Position numbers and translations under genes: made by a program
From: Clostridia bacterium
GTDB taxonomy: Bacteria; Bacillota_A; Clostridia; Oscillospirales; CAG-272
Length of the DNA stretch: 5,141 nt
Direction: 5' to 3'
Assembly (NCBI GenBank): GCA_017935805.1
Contig: JAGBGV010000123.1
Span: 1 to 5,141, forward strand
Notes under the pieces: model-generated
The model's input: only the letters and a program-made list of their open reading frames with translations
Databases searched by the model: none
Told to the model about the DNA's origin: nothing
Part shown: positions 4,644 to 5,141 of the stretch, one piece after another
Numbering within the stretch: the first letter of the stretch is position 1
How the letters are laid out: each line of letters starts with the position of its first letter

Positions 4644-5141
4644 TCATTTTAATTTTACTCCATCGCGAAAAGCGTTCCCTACCTTTTCACCAATCACAAG
4701 ATACGCTTGATTCATAGAATCATAGGTGATAGGGCGAAGTTTTGATGGATCAATTCTTCCGTCTTCCTTCAAAACACATTCGTCGGCACTTACGTTGACG
4801 ATTTTTCCAACTAAGCGGCAACTCTCCTCATCATAGGAAACCAACGTACATTCTATCGCCATTGGTAACTCTTGAATAATGGGAGCATCTATAAACTCAC
4901 TCTTAATACAATGAAATCCTGCTCTTATCATTTTATCAGGAACATCATTCCCAGACACAATACCCAAATAATCGCATTCGACAACATGAGTAGCATCAGC
5001 CATGCTTACTGTAAATGCTTTCCGAGAAAGAATGTTTTGTGTGGTTTTATGATCTTCCGCAACACAGAAAGAAAGCTCATCGGAATCACTGATTCCTCCC
5101 CACGCAACATTCATGGCGTTAGGAGTACCGTCATTATTATA
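4644..5141 (-). CDS. Flavin reductase / flavoredoxin-family FMN-binding protein (5' end beyond window)
   Basis: The frame is open through the right edge, giving 165 C-terminal residues; about 15-25 N-terminal residues lie outside. The first visible residues (YNNDGTPNAMNVAWGGI) and the following LSFCVAEDHKTTQNIL and FTVSMA match the split-barrel flavin-reductase-like domain, which binds FMN. Members act as flavoredoxins or NAD(P)H:flavin oxidoreductases in the cytoplasm of anaerobes. The middle segment SGNDVPDKMIRAGF, then ELPMAIECTLVSY, GKIVNVSADE and RPITYDSMNQAYLVIGEKVG are typical of the clostridial branch, as is the short tail ending DGVKLK. An internal ATG at 5114 should not be taken as the start, because it cuts into the conserved NAMNVAWGG strand. 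The partner redox protein is not visible. A terminator follows (4569-4591), so it is not co-transcribed with the next gene. Confidence 0.92.
   Translation of the reverse strand, partial: YNNDGTPNAMNVAWGGISDSDELSFCVAEDHKTTQNILSRKAFTVSMADATHVVECDYLGIVSGNDVPDKMIRAGFHCIKSEFIDAPIIQELPMAIECTLVSYDEESCRLVGKIVNVSADECVLKEDGRIDPSKLRPITYDSMNQAYLVIGEKVGNAFRDGVKLK

Noticed and set aside
4420..4647. 75-codon minus-strand frame between the flavin reductase and the unknown gene
   Set aside because: It runs through a terminator, the repeat and a promoter. Its QVKRSRIR piece is just the repeat translated, shared with the false EamA extension.

Overview
The window looks chromosomal and comes from a low-to-mid GC Gram-positive bacterium, most likely a gut or rumen clostridium of the Ruminococcus/Oscillospiraceae type. 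The signs are strong AGGAGG-type ribosome sites, consensus sigma-A promoters with 17-nt spacers, a Bacillus/Clostridium-type MazF (NdoA), a clostridial-style MurD (TGSDGKST P-loop), and a small protein with a YPKRAKGLVKNGRARF segment that I associate from memory with Ruminococcus-like genomes. Placement is inference; no marker gene here fixes the genus.

Layout. Positions 1-182 hold tRNA-Tyr(GTA) and tRNA-Thr(TGT) on the minus strand, abutting with no spacer, behind a perfect TTGACA-17-TATAAT promoter (246-274). A hairpin at 326-366 separates them from murD (373-1785, minus). murD is a full-length 470-codon frame interrupted at codon 220 by an in-frame TAA. It has its own promoter (1821-1849) and is transcribed divergently from mazF (2007-2357, plus), which has no visible antitoxin gene beside it.

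Positions 2358-2823 carry no convincing gene. They hold an unusual density of inverted repeats, including a perfect 12-bp stem, a multi-hairpin domain, and a terminal helix that would mask a Shine-Dalgarno site. This may be an undescribed structured RNA or leader, or a decayed coding region. A strong terminator (2846-2880) follows.

The right part is a series of independent minus-strand units. A flavin-reductase-family gene (4644 to beyond the right edge) is followed by an unknown 139-codon gene (3951-4370) whose expected start codon reads ATC, then by an EamA/DMT permease (2884-3780). Between consecutive units the same module recurs: a terminator, a 36-bp core identical in both copies (3849-3884 and 4509-4544), and an extended -10 promoter. 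The core is perfectly conserved while its flanks have diverged, and the two copies flank the unknown gene as direct repeats. This gives it the look of a cassette.

The genes do not form one pathway. They are a mix of housekeeping (tRNAs, murD), a toxin nuclease, a permease, a flavoprotein and an orphan family. The points most worth following are the broken murD, the repeat/promoter modules around the start-less small gene, and the structured 2358-2823 stretch.
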